Shown here in pieces: positions 8,887 to 17,976 of a DNA stretch of 64,000 nucleotides; the first letter of the stretch is position 1; each line of letters starts with the position of its first letter. Origin of the DNA: an uncultured Collinsella sp. (GTDB lineage: Bacteria; Actinomycetota; Coriobacteriia; Coriobacteriales; Coriobacteriaceae); assembly GCA_959602875.1 (NCBI GenBank), contig CAUGVQ010000001.1, positions 13,532 through 77,531 on the forward strand, written 5' to 3'. The notes under the pieces are model-generated. The model was not told where the DNA came from. It ran no database searches and worked only from the letters and a program-made list of their open reading frames with translations. The position numbers and the translations under genes are program-made.

Positions 8887-9654
8887 ATGCTTCTTGCTAT
8901 CGACATGGGCAACACCCAGACCGCTCTTGGCCTGTTTGACGGGGAGGAACTCGTCCACTCGTGGCGCATGCCCACCGACCGCTCCTTTACCGCCGATGAA
9001 CTGCACGTTCGTCTGCACGGCTACTTCCATATGTACGGCATGGACCTCGACGTGGTAGACGCCATGGCGTTTGCCGGCGTGGTGCCGCAGCTCAACCGCG
9101 CTTGGCGCCGTGTGGCTGAGCGCCTGGGGGCGCGAACGGTCGTGGTGGGGCCGGACACCGCCTCGGTCACGCGCGTGCGCGCGAAAAACCCCGCCGAGGT
9201 GGGCGCCGACCGTATCGCCAACGCCACGGCGGCGGAGAAGTTCTACGGCTCGCCTTCGATTGTGGTCGACTTTGGAACGGCGACGAACATCGACGTAGTT
9301 GACGCAGAAGGCTATTACATCGGCGGCGCGATTGCACCAGGACTGCGCATCTCGATGGATGCCCTCACGGCGCGCGCGGCCAAGCTCTCGAGCGTGCCTT
9401 TGGAAGCCCCCGCGCACGCTATTGGCGTTGATACGGTGGAAGCCGTGCAGTCGGGTGCCGTGCTTGGAACTGCGGCTATGGCAGAAGGACTCGTGGCGCG
9501 CATCAAGCGCGAGCTCGAGGCGCCGGACGCGACCGTGATCGCGACGGGCGGCCTTGCGGTGGTGATTGCTGACTCGACCGATGTGTTCGACGTGGTGGAC
9601 AGTCAGCTCACGTTGAAGGGCATTTGCGAGATTTTCCGGCGCGTAAACGGTTAG
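8887..9654 (+). CDS. coaX: Type III pantothenate kinase
   Basis: A 255-residue CoaX of the ASKHA fold, catalysing the first step of coenzyme A synthesis (pantothenate to 4'-phosphopantothenate) with ATP and a monovalent cation. Visible motifs: LLAIDMGNTQTALGLFDG (phosphate-binding), VGADRIANA, VVDFGTATNIDVVDAEG and GGAIAPGLRISMDAL. Length is normal. SD-like AGGAAATCGGAGG precedes the ATG. A MITE-like element begins 2 bp after the stop codon. Confidence 0.95.
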   Translation: MLLAIDMGNTQTALGLFDGEELVHSWRMPTDRSFTADELHVRLHGYFHMYGMDLDVVDAMAFAGVVPQLNRAWRRVAERLGARTVVVGPDTASVTRVRAKNPAEVGADRIANATAAEKFYGSPSIVVDFGTATNIDVVDAEGYYIGGAIAPGLRISMDALTARAAKLSSVPLEAPAHAIGVDTVEAVQSGAVLGTAAMAEGLVARIKRELEAPDATVIATGGLAVVIADSTDVFDVVDSQLTLKGICEIFRRVNG

Positions 9655-9656
9655 TG

Positions 9657-9863
9657 TGGTCACAGACCCCCGCAGAATAATAAAAGACCCCCTATGCGTG
9701 GCGCCATTGAGGCGCCTCATGCTTCACGACAAGCCAGATTTTGCAACGAGAAGCGTGAAATCGGCTCGTTCTGGGCGCGAAAACACCGAAATGAGCGCGC
9801 CGGAACCGGCGCGCCCATCTGTTTGCAGGGGGTTGTTTATTATTCTGCGGGGGTCTTTGACCA
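9657..9863. mobile_element. MITE-like element, copy 1
   Basis: A 207-bp stretch bounded by 28-bp inverted repeats (9657-9684 and 9836-9863) differing at one base. The core is ACCCCCGCAGAATAATAAA preceded by TGGTCA; similarity continues inward to about 36 bp. The interior contains smaller hairpins (for example gcgcgccgg-aa-ccggcgcgc) and no gene. It lies between the convergent coaX and birA genes. The same termini recur at 26502-26698 and, degenerate, at 47602-47786. Confidence 0.75.
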
Positions 9864-9893
9864 TCGCCGGACGTCGCGAGCCCAACGGAGCGG

Positions 9894-10817
9894 TTACACC
9901 TCGCGGAGACTCACGACTTCGGCCGAGAACGCCTTGGTCTCTCCGGTGCCGAGCTTCACCTCAGCGCGGCCCCACGCGTCGATGCCCGTAAAGTAGCCAA
10001 CGGCAAGGGTGCTGCCGTTCTGCGCGACCACGCTAACAGGTTTGCCCAGCATAGGCAGGTTGTCGACATAGGACGAGAGGATGGGGGCCATGGGGCCGGC
10101 GGCGCCAAGACCGGCGGCGATAGCGCGCTGCCAGCGCGCCACACGTGCGAGCACTGCCTCACGAACCGCCTCAGCGAGGTCTTCGCACGTGGGAAGGGCC
10201 CTGCCCTCGGGGAGTGCCTCGGCGAGCGAGATGGGATCGAGACGCGGCACGTTGTTGGCGCCCGTCGCCTCTGCCTGCTGCCGGCGCACCGATGCGACTG
10301 CGTCAATTGCCGCTTGGACCTCAGGCGATGCCGGAGGAGCGTCAACCGGAGAGATGATATTCACGCCAATGCCCGCAACGGCAAAGGCACCCATATCTGA
10401 GGAGCGGGCCTCGACGAGGATACCTACGAGCTTGCGATTGAACTGGGAGCTGTGCGGGGTGGGGATCTCACGCGGAACCGAAACGATGTCGTTGGGCCAC
10501 TTCACGCCCACGCGCCCCTGGAGTCCCAGCCCCTCGAGCGCGTCGAGCACGCCCAGGCTCGTCACGGCAGGAAGACCCATAAGCATCTGCATAGGGACCT
10601 GCGGGCGCAACACAATGGAGAGATAGAGGCTGCCATTGGGCGAGGTCCACGAGTGCCCGCGGCGGCCGCGGCCTGCCGTCTGGACCGATGCGCGCACCGC
10701 CCAGCCGTGCTCGGCGCCCGCGCGGCCAGCATCAACGGCGATGTCGTTGGTCGAGGGGACGGTATCGAGAACAAGCATCGTCGAGCTCGAAAGATCGACG
10801 GAAGTCAGGTCGGTCAT
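9894..10817 (-). CDS. birA: Biotin--[acetyl-CoA-carboxylase] ligase
   Basis: A 307-residue biotin protein ligase without the N-terminal HTH, thus a monofunctional enzyme that makes biotinyl-AMP and loads it on carboxylase/decarboxylase carrier lysines. Motifs: GRGRRGHSW (biotinyl-AMP loop), VKWPNDI, NRKLVGILVEA and AGIGVNI, then a C-terminal SH3-like cap (LGKPVSVVAQNG). About 60 residues between AGIGVNI and the cap form an alanine-rich insertion. It converges on coaX across a MITE-like element. Confidence 0.92.
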   Translation of the reverse strand: MTDLTSVDLSSSTMLVLDTVPSTNDIAVDAGRAGAEHGWAVRASVQTAGRGRRGHSWTSPNGSLYLSIVLRPQVPMQMLMGLPAVTSLGVLDALEGLGLQGRVGVKWPNDIVSVPREIPTPHSSQFNRKLVGILVEARSSDMGAFAVAGIGVNIISPVDAPPASPEVQAAIDAVASVRRQQAEATGANNVPRLDPISLAEALPEGRALPTCEDLAEAVREAVLARVARWQRAIAAGLGAAGPMAPILSSYVDNLPMLGKPVSVVAQNGSTLAVGYFTGIDAWGRAEVKLGTGETKAFSAEVVSLREV

Positions 10818-11035
10818 AGGACACCTCGTTTCGCGCGCAAGGGCGACGCGCCGGCGGCACGTTCACACGTATGGTTATGAATACCGCTTTGACGCGCGCG
10901 GCAGTGCCGCCAGCGGGGATTCGTCGGCAAACGGCCCGCAGAAATCGGTCTGCGACGGCAAGAGCCCTTTCGCTTCTGCGGGAATGGGGCCTCTCCGGAC
11001 GTGCGGCCGAGGTCACCGCGAGTTCCGCACGCAAA

Positions 11036-11056
11036 GGAGGCCCCAGTGGGGCCTCC
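11036..11056 (-). terminator. Hairpin downstream of folP-folK
   Basis: Perfect 9-bp GC-rich stem (GGAGGCCCC, 3-base loop, GGGGCCTCC) followed on the minus strand by only TTT. It is a plausible but weak intrinsic terminator. The rest of 10818-11112 shows no gene. Confidence 0.45.
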
Positions 11057-11112
11057 GTCTTGCGCAGGACTGTCCGAAGCGGTGGGCTCGGCCGCGCGCC
11101 CGGAGAGGGACC

Positions 11113-12912
11113 CTACAGCACGCCGAGTTCGCGCACGACGTGGCCGACGCGCTCCTCGGGGTCCTTCACCTCAATACCCTCGTAGCGGAAGAAGCGGGCC
11201 GGGTCGTGCACCAGGTCCTCAAGCGGCACGAGCACAAAGTCGCGCTCGCCAAGGCGCGGGTGCGGCAGGCGCAGCTTGTCGCCGCCGTGAACCTCGCCCT
11301 CCATCCAGAGCAGGTCGCAGTCAATCACACGCGGGCCGTTGGCGCGGGCGCTCGGGGTGCGGTTGCGGCCGAGGCGGTTCTCGATAGCCATAAGCTCATC
11401 GAGCAGCACCAGCGGCGAGAGCTCGGTGCGGATCTCCACCACCGCGTTGGCAAAGGGGTCCTGGCGCTTCACGTAAGCAGGCTCGCTCTCGTAGATGTGC
11501 GAAGAGTTGAACACGCAGGTGAGCGGGATCTCGGCGATGAGGTCGCGCGCGGCGCGGATGTTGTCGAGGCGGCGCCCCATGTTGGAGCCGAGCGCCACAA
11601 ACGCGCGGCGCGGCTGCGGATGGGCAACCGCCCAGTACCCGCGCAAGAACTGCGCGCAACCGGCGACGTCGTGCACGCGTACGATGTTGGCGCCGTTCTC
11701 GATTGCGCCAAGGCACATGCCAAAGGTCGCGGCATCGCGCGCGGCGGGATCCTTGACACCCGCCACCGCGCCGACCACGCGCTTGCGCGACACCGCGCAC
11801 ATGAGCGGGTAGCCGAGCGTGACCATCTTGGCGGTCTCGCGCTGGATCACAATGTCCTCGTTGGCGGACTTGCCAAAGCCCGCGCCCGGGTCGATGCAGA
11901 TGCGCTCGCGCGCTACGCCCGCCTGTACGAGCGAGCGCGCCTGGTCAGACAGAAACCCCATGACGCGGCGCATGATGGGTGCCGAGTCCGGCAGCGTGAA
12001 GCGGCTCTGGCGCACCCGGTCAGCGGCCGAGGTACCGCGGCGCTCAGCCGCTCGCGCCATGATGGCGGCGAGCTCGTCGCTCGTGGGGACAGTATCGCCC
12101 GTAGCGGCGCGGGTACGGTCGCGGGGGTCCTCCGCGCCGGGAACCTTCTCGGTGGAGACGGCCGTATCTGCCGCGGTAGCCGCGGCAACGGTGCGCACCG
12201 CCTCGTCGACGACCTCGTCGGCCGCGGGCGCAGAGCCTGCCGCGGAGCCGTTAGGCACGTCGCCAAAGGGGAGCCGCTGCTGCACGGCGCCGCCCTTCAA
12301 GCGCGGTTCGCTAAGCGCCTTGCCTCCACGCGGACGGCCCAGACGCCCCACGGGTGCGGGCTTGCCCTCGGCCTCGGCGCGGGCGCGCTCGGCCTCGCGC
12401 TCCGCCATGTAGGCGGCGGCCGAGGTGTCAAGCGTGACCGCAGTGTGCGGAGCGCGCTCGGGCTCGGTAAGCTCGCCGGCGTGCATAACCACCACGCCGC
12501 AGGTGTTGTTGGCAACAAACTCGACCATCTTGGGGTCGGTGAACCCTGTGACGTCATTCACAATGGAGGCGCCCATGCGCACGGCCGCCTTGGCGACCTC
12601 CACATGGCGCGTGTCGATGGACACGATCGCGCCCTTGGCCACAAGCGCGCGGACCACGGGCAGCACGCGGCGCGCCTCCTCGTCGGCGGTTACCGGCGTA
12701 AAGCCGGGGCGCGTGGACTCGCCGCCCACATCGATGATGTCGGCCCCCTCGTCGAGCATCGCGAGACCGCGGGCGATGGCAGCGTCCTGGTCAAAGTTCT
12801 CGCCCCCGTCGCTAAACGAGTCGGGCGTGACGTTCAAGATGCCCATGATGCGTGGGCGATCGAACGTGAGCGTGTGCTTGCCGCAATGCCAAGTTTTGGT
12901 TTCACGAGCCAT
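11113..12912 (-). CDS. folP: Dihydropteroate synthase / HPPK fusion
   Basis: A 599-residue bifunctional folate enzyme. Residues 1-430 are dihydropteroate synthase: IMGILNVTPDSFSDGG, DVGGESTRPG, SIDTRH, VNDVTGF, CIDPGAGFGKS, and VRVHDV near the end of the barrel. Residues 436-599 are HPPK (folK): FVALGSNMG, NRTPSARANGPRVIDCDLL and LPHPRLGERDFVLVPL. HPPK makes the pterin diphosphate that DHPS joins to p-aminobenzoate. Residues about 150-308 are a low-complexity Ala/Arg/Glu/Thr-rich insertion inside the DHPS barrel, between VVVMHAGE and the APIMRRVMGFL helix. It is divergent from the cobalamin-riboswitch operon. Confidence 0.92.
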   Translation of the reverse strand: MARETKTWHCGKHTLTFDRPRIMGILNVTPDSFSDGGENFDQDAAIARGLAMLDEGADIIDVGGESTRPGFTPVTADEEARRVLPVVRALVAKGAIVSIDTRHVEVAKAAVRMGASIVNDVTGFTDPKMVEFVANNTCGVVVMHAGELTEPERAPHTAVTLDTSAAAYMAEREAERARAEAEGKPAPVGRLGRPRGGKALSEPRLKGGAVQQRLPFGDVPNGSAAGSAPAADEVVDEAVRTVAAATAADTAVSTEKVPGAEDPRDRTRAATGDTVPTSDELAAIMARAAERRGTSAADRVRQSRFTLPDSAPIMRRVMGFLSDQARSLVQAGVARERICIDPGAGFGKSANEDIVIQRETAKMVTLGYPLMCAVSRKRVVGAVAGVKDPAARDAATFGMCLGAIENGANIVRVHDVAGCAQFLRGYWAVAHPQPRRAFVALGSNMGRRLDNIRAARDLIAEIPLTCVFNSSHIYESEPAYVKRQDPFANAVVEIRTELSPLVLLDELMAIENRLGRNRTPSARANGPRVIDCDLLWMEGEVHGGDKLRLPHPRLGERDFVLVPLEDLVHDPARFFRYEGIEVKDPEERVGHVVRELGVL

Positions 12913-13089
12913 GCGAATCCCTAACTCCTCGTCTCGGGCGGGTGCGTCAGACGGTTCAAGTCATCCTCCCTATTGTATCCAGTCGCCGCGCGAGCGACCG
13001 CATATGCCGCGCGTCCTCAGCGAAAAGCTACGGGCAGCGCCGCGCACGGGCCGCGGGCGCGTGCTACAATCGGCGGTGCATCTATATAT

Positions 13090-13285
13090 GGCCTGATGGA
13101 TGGTGCGGAGACGCACGGGCGCGGTATCACCGCCGCCCAGGGGAACGGGGTGCGATACCCCGGCTGTACCAGCAACCGTGAGTCCTGTGGCCGCGAGTCC
13201 GCCTTCGCAGATCGGGCGGGGGCGCGCGGTCGAGGGGACGAGCCGGATCGCCTCTCCATCAACGGTAAGGCCCTGGAGAGAAAGG
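13090..13285 (+). ncRNA. Cobalamin riboswitch
   Basis: The leader contains the B12-box-like conserved core: GGGAACGGGGTGCGA followed by ACCCCGGCTGTACCAGCAACCGTGAG, with a P-stem upstream (GGTGCGGAGACGCACGGG). This matches the AdoCbl-riboswitch pattern GGGAA-GGTG-A-CC-CTG-CC-GCAAC-GT. It ends just before the start of a lipoprotein and ECF transporter operon. A TACAAT -10 lies at 13065-13070. Exact limits are approximate. Cobalamin binding would be expected to switch the operon off. Confidence 0.8.
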
Positions 13286-13294
13286 TATCCCCTT

Positions 13295-13771
13295 ATGAAA
13301 GACATCCGTATGATCGCCAAGCCGGTGCGCGCCCTTGCGGCAAGCGCGGTGCTGGTCCTCGCGCTGGCCGTGGGCGGCTGCACGCAGACCGTCGCACCCG
13401 CCACGGGCTCCGACGCCGGCAGCGCCGCAGTCCAGGCGGGCTCGGCTGCCGCCACTGCCGACGACGCTCAGATCACCGTCCAGGTGACGGTCGACTCCAG
13501 CGCGGCCGACGGCAGCGTGAGCTTCGACGGCACGGTCGAGCTTGCCGAGGACGCCACGGTGCTCGACGCCCTTAAGGCCACGGGCCTTACGCTCGACGTT
13601 CAGGACTCCGAGTACGGCGCCTTTGTGAACGCCATCGACGGTCTTGCCACCGGTGCCTTTGGCGATGCGAGCGGCTGGGGCTACGACATCAACGGCGAGA
13701 TGGTTATGGACTCTGCCGACGTCGCGACCGTTGCCGACGGCGACGTGGTGGCCTGGACCTACCTGGTCTAG
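13295..13771 (+). CDS. DUF4430 lipoprotein, putative cobalamin-binding
   Basis: A 158-residue exported lipoprotein. It has a signal peptide with lipobox AVGGC (Cys about residue 29), an Ala/Ser linker and a C-terminal domain of the DUF4430/transcobalamin-like type (VELAEDATVLDALKATGL, then ASGWGYDINGEMV and VADGDVVAWTYLV). DUF4430 resembles the C-terminal domain of intrinsic factor and transcobalamin. Placed first behind a B12 riboswitch and in the same operon as an ECF transporter, it is probably a surface cobalamin or corrinoid capture protein; that role is inference. Its stop overlaps the next start by one base. Confidence 0.8.
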   Translation: MKDIRMIAKPVRALAASAVLVLALAVGGCTQTVAPATGSDAGSAAVQAGSAAATADDAQITVQVTVDSSAADGSVSFDGTVELAEDATVLDALKATGLTLDVQDSEYGAFVNAIDGLATGAFGDASGWGYDINGEMVMDSADVATVADGDVVAWTYLV

Positions 13772-14643
13772 TGCGCGCCTCGCAGCACAATCCCTTTGCC
13801 CTGCGGCATCCGGCGGTGGCGTTCACGTACCTGGTGAGCGCCGCCGCTTTTGCCATGGCGGCGGCACACCCCGTCTACGCGACGCTCGCGCTCGCGGGCT
13901 CGGCCGCATGCGCGTGCTGCACGCGCGGGTGGCGCGCGGTCGCGTCGGGCGTGCCCGTGCTCGTCGGCGTGATAGCCGTCGTCGCCCTCGCTAACGCGCT
14001 GTTTGTGCCCGAGGGCGCTACGCCTCTGCTTTACGTGGGCGAGCGACCCGTCACGCTCGAGGCCCTTGGCTACGGGCTGTGCTCGGGCACCATGCTCGCC
14101 GCTGTGTTTTTGTGGTTCTCGAGCTACGCCGCCTGCATGGACAGTGCCGCCACCGCGTCGGTGCTGGGGCGTGTGACCCCCACCATTGCGCTTATGGTCT
14201 CGCAGGTGATGCGCCTTGTTCCGCAGTTTGCCGCGCGCGGGCGCACCATTCTTGCCACGGAGCGCGCCACGAGTGCCGCAGCACCGCGCACCGCACGCGA
14301 ACGCGCCACCGGGAACCTGCGCACCGTATCGGTCCTCATGGGCTGGGGGCTCGAGGACAGCCTCACCAGAAGCGACTCCATGCGCGCCCGCGGCTGGGGC
14401 TGCGGCGTGCGGCGGACCTCGTACCGGCAGGACCGCCTTGGCCGCGCCGACATCGCGCTGCTGGCGATTGTGGCGGTGCTCGTGGCGGTAAATATCCCGC
14501 TCGCGGCCGTGGCATGCAGCCAGTTCTCGTTCTACCCCACCCCGCCGCAGCTCCTTGCGTGGTGGGGATACGTGCCCTACGCAGCCCTTATGCTCGTAGC
14601 GCCCACGCTGTATCTGGGGGAGGTGATCCGGTGGAGAAGCTAG
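13771..14643 (+). CDS. ecfT: ECF transporter T component
   Basis: A 290-residue EcfT/CbiQ-family membrane protein. It starts at GTG 13771, sharing a base with the upstream stop. It has five to six transmembrane segments and two coupling-helix motifs of the A-R-G type: FAARGRTI near residue 155 and SMRARGWGCGVRRTSY near residue 205, which contact the ATPases. EcfT links the ATPases to the substrate-binding S protein. The next gene overlaps its end (starts at 14631). Substrate is inferred to be cobalamin from the riboswitch. Confidence 0.88.
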   Translation: MRASQHNPFALRHPAVAFTYLVSAAAFAMAAAHPVYATLALAGSAACACCTRGWRAVASGVPVLVGVIAVVALANALFVPEGATPLLYVGERPVTLEALGYGLCSGTMLAAVFLWFSSYAACMDSAATASVLGRVTPTIALMVSQVMRLVPQFAARGRTILATERATSAAAPRTARERATGNLRTVSVLMGWGLEDSLTRSDSMRARGWGCGVRRTSYRQDRLGRADIALLAIVAVLVAVNIPLAAVACSQFSFYPTPPQLLAWWGYVPYAALMLVAPTLYLGEVIRWRS

Positions 14644-17072
14644 ACGAGCGGACCGCCCCCGCCCTCCGCATCGCGGACTACACCTTTGCCTATCCGGGCG
14701 GCGAGCCCGTTCTCGACCACATCTCGCTCGAGGTGGCCGAAGGCGCGTTTTGCGTGGTCGTGGGCCCCACGGGCTGCGGCAAGACCACGCTTCTGCGCGC
14801 CCTCAAGCCCGAGCTCACCCGGGCGGGCTCGCACGCCGGCACCATCGAGGTGCTCGGCCACACGCTCGTGCGCAACGGGCGTGTGACCGGCGAGCTCCCA
14901 CCCGAGCGCTCCGCGCGCGAGATTGGCTTCGTAGCGCAGGACCCCGCCGCACAAATTGTGTGCGACACGGTCTGGCACGAGCTTGCCTTTGGGCTCGAGA
15001 ACATCGGCACCCCCGTGCCCGAGATGCGCCGGCGCATTGCCGAGGTCGCGCACTTCTTTGGCATCGAGGCGCTCATGCACGCCGCATGCGAAGAGCTCTC
15101 GGGCGGCCAGCAGCAGCTCGTAAACCTCGCGGCGGTGCTCGCCCTGCGTCCGCGCCTCATCGTGCTCGACGAGCCCACCGCGCAACTCGACCCCCACGCG
15201 CGCCGCCAGTTCCTCTACCTGCTTGGACGCGTGCAGCGCGAGCTCGGCATCACGGTCATCCTCTCCACGCACGCGCCCGAGGAGACCGAGACCCTCGCCA
15301 CTCAGACGCTCGCCATGGGCACGCTCTCCCCTCTCGTCCGCCGTGAGGATGCCGAGCGCCTGCTCGAACCCTGGCGCCGCACGCGCGAGTGCGCTCTTGC
15401 ATCCGCCGAAACCGTTGTGACCGCGCGCGACCTCCACGTCCGTTACCGACGCGAGAACCCGTGGGTGCTCCGCGGCGTCGACCTCGCCATCCGCCGCGGG
15501 TCCGTCCACCTGATCGTGGGCGGCAACGGCTGCGGCAAGTCAACGCTTCTGGCCACGCTCGCCGGTGTGCGCACGCCCCAGCAGGGCAGCATCGACAACG
15601 CGCTCGCCAGTCGCCAGGCGCTTCTCCCCCAGGACCCCAAGGCGCTCTTTGTGTGCGACACCGTCGCGGAGGAGTTGGCCGAGTGGCGCGACCGCTGCGG
15701 CTACACCGCAGATGAGGAGCGCGCCCTCGTAGCGCGCCTGGGCCTAAACGGGCTCGAAGGCGCCTCCCCGCTCGACCTCTCCGGCGGTCAACAGCAAAAG
15801 CTTGCCCTCGCAAAGCTCCTGCTCACCAAGCCCGAACTCCTCTTTTTGGACGAGCCCACCAAAGGCCTTGACCCTGCGAGCGCTGCCGAGTGCGCCGAGA
15901 TGCTGCACGAGCTTGCCGATACGGGCTGCGCCATCGTCGGCGTGACGCACGACCTCGACTTTGCCTGCGCGGTGGCAGACGAGGTCTCGATGCTCTTTGA
16001 CGGCGAGATTGCCTGCACCGAGCCCGCCCGGGCGTTTTTTGCGCACAACCTCATCTACCGTCCGCACGATGCGTCGCGCTTCTTTGGCGCCCTGCTGGAG
16101 CGCATGGGCGAGGGACGAGCAGGCGGCTCGGAGCCCACCGGCGCAGCAGCCACGGGCGCAAGCGCGCGCACCGCCGCCGACGTGGACACGATCACAAGCG
16201 CAGGCACGGGCGCAGGCACGAACACGAGCACAGGCGAGCGCATCGCCGCGCGCCGCGCCAACCGCGCCGACGAGGCTGTGGCAGCGCCCAACAGCGACCC
16301 GCGTAAGACCACGACCCACCGCGCACGCGGCGTGGTGGAGGCCGTTGCGCTTGCCGCGGTGCCCGCTGTGCTCGCCATCACCACGCTTGCAGGAATCCGC
16401 CAGACCGCGATCCTGTCGTTTGCCGTGGTCATCGCCGCCCTCGGCATCTTCTTCGCAAGCTTTGAAACCAGCAGCGCGCGCCTGCGCGAGCTTATGCCCA
16501 CCGTCGTGCTCGCCGCGCTTGCGGCGGCGGGACGCATCGTCTTTGCCGCGGTTCCGAGCATGAAGCCGGTGAGCGCCATCGCCATCATCGCCGGCGTCAT
16601 GCTCGGCAGGCGCAGTGGCTTTATGGTGGGGGCGCTCGCCGCGCTCGCCTCCAACTTCTTCTTTGGCCAGGGCCCGTGGACCCCCTGGCAGATGTACGCC
16701 TGGGGTCTTGTGGGCTGGGGTGCCGGCGCCCTCGCGCAAACGGGCGTCTTTGGCGTGCGACCGGGCGCTACCGGCAACTGCTCGGCCGGCCCGGGCGCCA
16801 CCGCCAGTCCCACCGCGCGGCGGCGCCTAGTGGGTACCGCAAGTCTTCTTGCCTATGGGTTTATCGCCTCGGTCGCGTACGGGTGGATTCTCAACGCGTG
16901 GACGGTGCTCGGCTTTTTGCATGCACACACCACGTTTCAGGTGCTTGCCGTCTACGCGGCGTCGCTTCCCTTCGACATCGCCCACGGCGTTGCAACCGTC
17001 GGCTTTCTGCTTGCGCTCTGGGCGCCGTGGCAGCGCAAGCTCGCGCGCGTGCTCAAATCCTACGCGGCGTAG
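14631..17072 (+). CDS. ECF transporter A1-A2-S fusion protein
   Basis: An 813-residue fusion starting with GTG at 14631. Residues 1-250: first ATPase (Walker A GPTGCGKTT at 45-53, Q-loop, signature ELSGGQQQ, LIVLDEPTAQLD, STHAPEE). Residues 258-500: second ATPase (GGNGCGKST, LSGGQQQKLALAK, LLFLDEPTKGLD, VTHDLDF). Residues 500-567: Ala/Thr/Gly-rich linker. Residues 570-813: multi-helix S component (KPVSAIAIIAGVMLGRRSGF, WTPWQMYAWGLVGWGAG). Tandem ATPase fusions are known in ECF systems; a covalent S domain is less common. Together with EcfT it would form a complete dedicated vitamin importer under B12 control. Confidence 0.85.
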   Translation: MEKLDERTAPALRIADYTFAYPGGEPVLDHISLEVAEGAFCVVVGPTGCGKTTLLRALKPELTRAGSHAGTIEVLGHTLVRNGRVTGELPPERSAREIGFVAQDPAAQIVCDTVWHELAFGLENIGTPVPEMRRRIAEVAHFFGIEALMHAACEELSGGQQQLVNLAAVLALRPRLIVLDEPTAQLDPHARRQFLYLLGRVQRELGITVILSTHAPEETETLATQTLAMGTLSPLVRREDAERLLEPWRRTRECALASAETVVTARDLHVRYRRENPWVLRGVDLAIRRGSVHLIVGGNGCGKSTLLATLAGVRTPQQGSIDNALASRQALLPQDPKALFVCDTVAEELAEWRDRCGYTADEERALVARLGLNGLEGASPLDLSGGQQQKLALAKLLLTKPELLFLDEPTKGLDPASAAECAEMLHELADTGCAIVGVTHDLDFACAVADEVSMLFDGEIACTEPARAFFAHNLIYRPHDASRFFGALLERMGEGRAGGSEPTGAAATGASARTAADVDTITSAGTGAGTNTSTGERIAARRANRADEAVAAPNSDPRKTTTHRARGVVEAVALAAVPAVLAITTLAGIRQTAILSFAVVIAALGIFFASFETSSARLRELMPTVVLAALAAAGRIVFAAVPSMKPVSAIAIIAGVMLGRRSGFMVGALAALASNFFFGQGPWTPWQMYAWGLVGWGAGALAQTGVFGVRPGATGNCSAGPGATASPTARRRLVGTASLLAYGFIASVAYGWILNAWTVLGFLHAHTTFQVLAVYAASLPFDIAHGVATVGFLLALWAPWQRKLARVLKSYAA

Positions 17073-17146
17073 GAGCGCACCGGGGCCGGCAGCGCCGTGG
17101 CTCACCGGCAACGCCGCGCCGCGGGCACCAGCCGGCCCCTCGCCAC

Positions 17147-17899
17147 CTAAAAGTCGAACGCCTCGGCAATATCACAGCTAATCAGTACATCCGCCAAAGA
17201 ATCCTGCGGTGTGGGATCGCGGTTCACAATCACCAGCGTATCGCCACCAAAGTAGCGGATTAGGCCCGCCGCGGGGTAGACCACAAGCGACGTTCCGCCC
17301 ACCACAAGCAAATCGGCCGAGGCAATCGCCGCAAGCGCGCCCTCGACCACCCGGTCATCAAGCGCCTCGCCGTAGAGCACCACATCCGGCTTGATGGGTC
17401 CGCCACAAACAGGGCAGACGGGTATGTGGCGCGGATCCTCGCGCCCGTCCTCGAGCACCCACGCGGCATCTTGAACGGCCCCGCAACGTGCGCAGATATT
17501 ACGATGCACCGAGCCGTGGAGCTCCCACACCTGCTTGCTTCCCGCCGCTTGGTGCAAGCCGTCGATGTTTTGCGTCACCACCGCGCCGAGCACGCCCGCG
17601 CGCTCGAGCTCCGCCAGCTTGGTGTGACAGCGGTTGGGACGAGCGTCCAGGGCGATCATCTTCTGCCGATAGAACTCAAAGAACTCGCCCGTGTGCGTCT
17701 CGTAAAACTCATGGCTGAGCATGGTCTCGGGCGGGTAGGCAAACCGCTGGTGGTACAGGCCGTCCACGCTTCTAAAGTCGGGGATGCCGCTTGCGGTGGA
17801 CACGCCCGCGCCGCCAAAAAAGACCGCGCGGCGGTGCCCGTCAAACAGCCCGCGCAACCGCGCCTGCGCCTCAGCCGAATCCGTGATGTTTGCCCTCAT
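17147..17899 (-). CDS. cobB: Sir2-family NAD-dependent protein deacylase
   Basis: A 250-residue sirtuin with GAGVSTASGIPDFRS (NAD-binding), TQNIDGLHQAAG, catalytic His in LHGSVH, a four-Cys zinc site (CARC and CPVC), KPDVVLYGE and GGTSLVVYPAAGLI. It removes acyl groups from protein lysines using NAD, for example to regulate acetyl-CoA synthetase. The chosen ATG (17899) follows a strong GAGGAGG; a start at 17923 would include the SD in the coding region. Not to be confused with cobalamin genes despite the symbol and the nearby B12 transporter. Confidence 0.9.
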   Translation of the reverse strand: MRANITDSAEAQARLRGLFDGHRRAVFFGGAGVSTASGIPDFRSVDGLYHQRFAYPPETMLSHEFYETHTGEFFEFYRQKMIALDARPNRCHTKLAELERAGVLGAVVTQNIDGLHQAAGSKQVWELHGSVHRNICARCGAVQDAAWVLEDGREDPRHIPVCPVCGGPIKPDVVLYGEALDDRVVEGALAAIASADLLVVGGTSLVVYPAAGLIRYFGGDTLVIVNRDPTPQDSLADVLISCDIAEAFDF

Positions 17900-17976
17900 A
17901 TCGTTGCCTCCTCGCCCGAACATGCCCGCTATCGGATACGATAACGCGCGAGACCCTTCGACTTCAGGAGTTTCTG

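Noticed and set aside
10636..12924. A 762-codon plus-strand frame
   Set aside because: Antisense to folP-folK and birA, whose motifs are unambiguous.
17147..17899. Cobalamin-synthesis cobB
   Set aside because: The protein is a sirtuin by motif; the shared symbol and the nearby B12 transporter are coincidental.
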